From: Microbacteriaceae bacterium
GTDB lineage: Bacteria; Actinomycetota; Actinomycetes; Actinomycetales; Microbacteriaceae
NCBI GenBank assembly: GCA_947455435.1
Contig: CANGNZ010000011.1
Span: 1-32,489, forward strand
Length of the DNA stretch: 32,489 nt
Direction of reading: 5' to 3'
Part shown: piece after piece, positions 32,105 through 32,489 of the stretch
Position numbering within the stretch: the stretch's first letter is position 1
How the letters are laid out: each line of letters begins with the position of its first letter
Made by a program: the position numbers and the translations under genes
Notes under the pieces: generated by a model
Told to the model about the DNA's origin: nothing
The model's input: the letters and a program-made list of their open reading frames with translations, nothing else
The model's database searches: none

Positions 32105-32489
32105 ATGAATAACCCACTGAAGGATTCAACGCAGAACCCGTTCGAGGTAGCCGCCGAGGCCGCCGCCGTAATTGCCGAAAAGACCGGCGTCGCCAAACAC
32201 GACATCGCGCTGACACTTGGCTCGGGCTGGGGCAAGGCCTCCGAGCTAATCGGCGAAACGATTGCCACCTTCGACGCAACCGAAGTTGTGGGCTTCAACC
32301 CGCCAGCCGTGGTTGGCCACGCCACCACGATTCGCTCAATCAAGCTCCCAGACGGTCGCCACGCACTGGTTCTGCCGCGCAGCCACTGGTATGAGGATCA
32401 CGGCATTCGCTCTGTAGTTCACCCGGTTCGCACAGCTGCTGCCGCCGGCGTCAAGGTTTTCATTTTGACCAACGGTTGCGGAGGCCTAA
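32105..32489 (+). CDS. deoD: Purine nucleoside phosphorylase, N-terminal part (cut by window end)
   Basis: About 128 residues are present and the frame is open to the edge. The enzyme splits purine nucleosides with phosphate to a base and ribose-1-phosphate for salvage. Visible landmarks are LTLGSGWGKASELIGE (phosphate loop; the usual GSGLG is GSGWG), VVGHATTIRSIKLPDG, LPRSHWYEDHGI (equivalent to the GRxHxYEG block of the trimeric class) and FILTNGCGGL near the end. It reads divergently from lpdA with 24 bases between. The lpdA-deoD neighbourhood is known in mycobacteria. The symbol follows the mycobacterial naming; the Leu-to-Trp change in the phosphate loop is unusual. Confidence 0.88.
   Translation, partial: MNNPLKDSTQNPFEVAAEAAAVIAEKTGVAKHDIALTLGSGWGKASELIGETIATFDATEVVGFNPPAVVGHATTIRSIKLPDGRHALVLPRSHWYEDHGIRSVVHPVRTAAAAGVKVFILTNGCGGL

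Noticed and set aside
1-32489. CRISPR array, tRNA, rRNA, prophage or transposon
   Set aside because: No regularly spaced direct repeats, no cloverleaf-like sequence noticed, and no transposase, integrase or phage structural motifs in any long frame.

Overview
The window looks like a compact, moderate-GC actinobacterial chromosome, most likely a Microbacteriaceae-type (possibly small freshwater) organism. The evidence is a WhiB2-type iron-sulfur regulator, an acyl-CoA carboxylase with the actinobacterial epsilon subunit, an LpdA-type flavoprotein, DUF5719, many GTG and TTG starts, very short intergenic gaps and several probable leaderless promoters. This is inferred from protein families; no rRNA or marker gene was available. 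No tRNA, rRNA, CRISPR array, insertion sequence or phage gene was seen, and no gap exceeds about 134 bases.

Layout. 1-3762 (minus): whiB2, a degenerate membrane glycosyltransferase and a DUF5719 protein cut by the window edge. 3897-7378: galE (+), manA (-) and an O-antigen-ligase/polymerase-like membrane protein (+). 7311-17313 (minus): a wall-glycopolymer block. Read in its own direction it holds an LCP ligase, a TagG/TagH-type ABC exporter, a membrane GT2, a CDP-glycerol glycerophosphotransferase, a second GT2, a lipoprotein, a large secreted repeat protein ending in LysM, and a LicC-like nucleotidyltransferase. 17358-20138 (minus): purE, purK, a PH-domain membrane protein and birA. 20185-23674 (+): accD, accE and a DUF885 protein. 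23671-27007 (minus): an RNA methyltransferase followed by a two-gene membrane sensor pair whose kinase lacks a recognisable phospho-acceptor histidine. 27033-30690 (+): maf, the biotinylated carboxylase alpha chain and a second glycerophosphotransferase-like protein. 30662-32489: an LpdA-type flavoprotein (-) and the start of a purine nucleoside phosphorylase (+).

How it fits together. Three themes recur. (1) Cell-wall polymer: galE and manA supply sugars, the GT2 and TagF-like enzymes build chains, TagGH exports them, the LCP protein attaches them to peptidoglycan, and the LysM protein probably sits in the finished wall. (2) Biotin-dependent carboxylation: BirA should biotinylate Lys553 of the alpha chain, which works with AccD and AccE on acetyl- or propionyl-CoA for lipid precursors. 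(3) Purine and housekeeping metabolism. The backbone (manA, whiB2, LCP, purE, purK, PH protein, birA, accD, accE, maf, accA, lpdA, deoD) follows the order I recall from Mycobacterium tuberculosis, with lineage-specific wall-polymer genes filling the slot between purE and manA/whiB2. All four convergent gene pairs overlap at their 3' ends, and the five divergent pairs are separated by only 24 to 134 bases.
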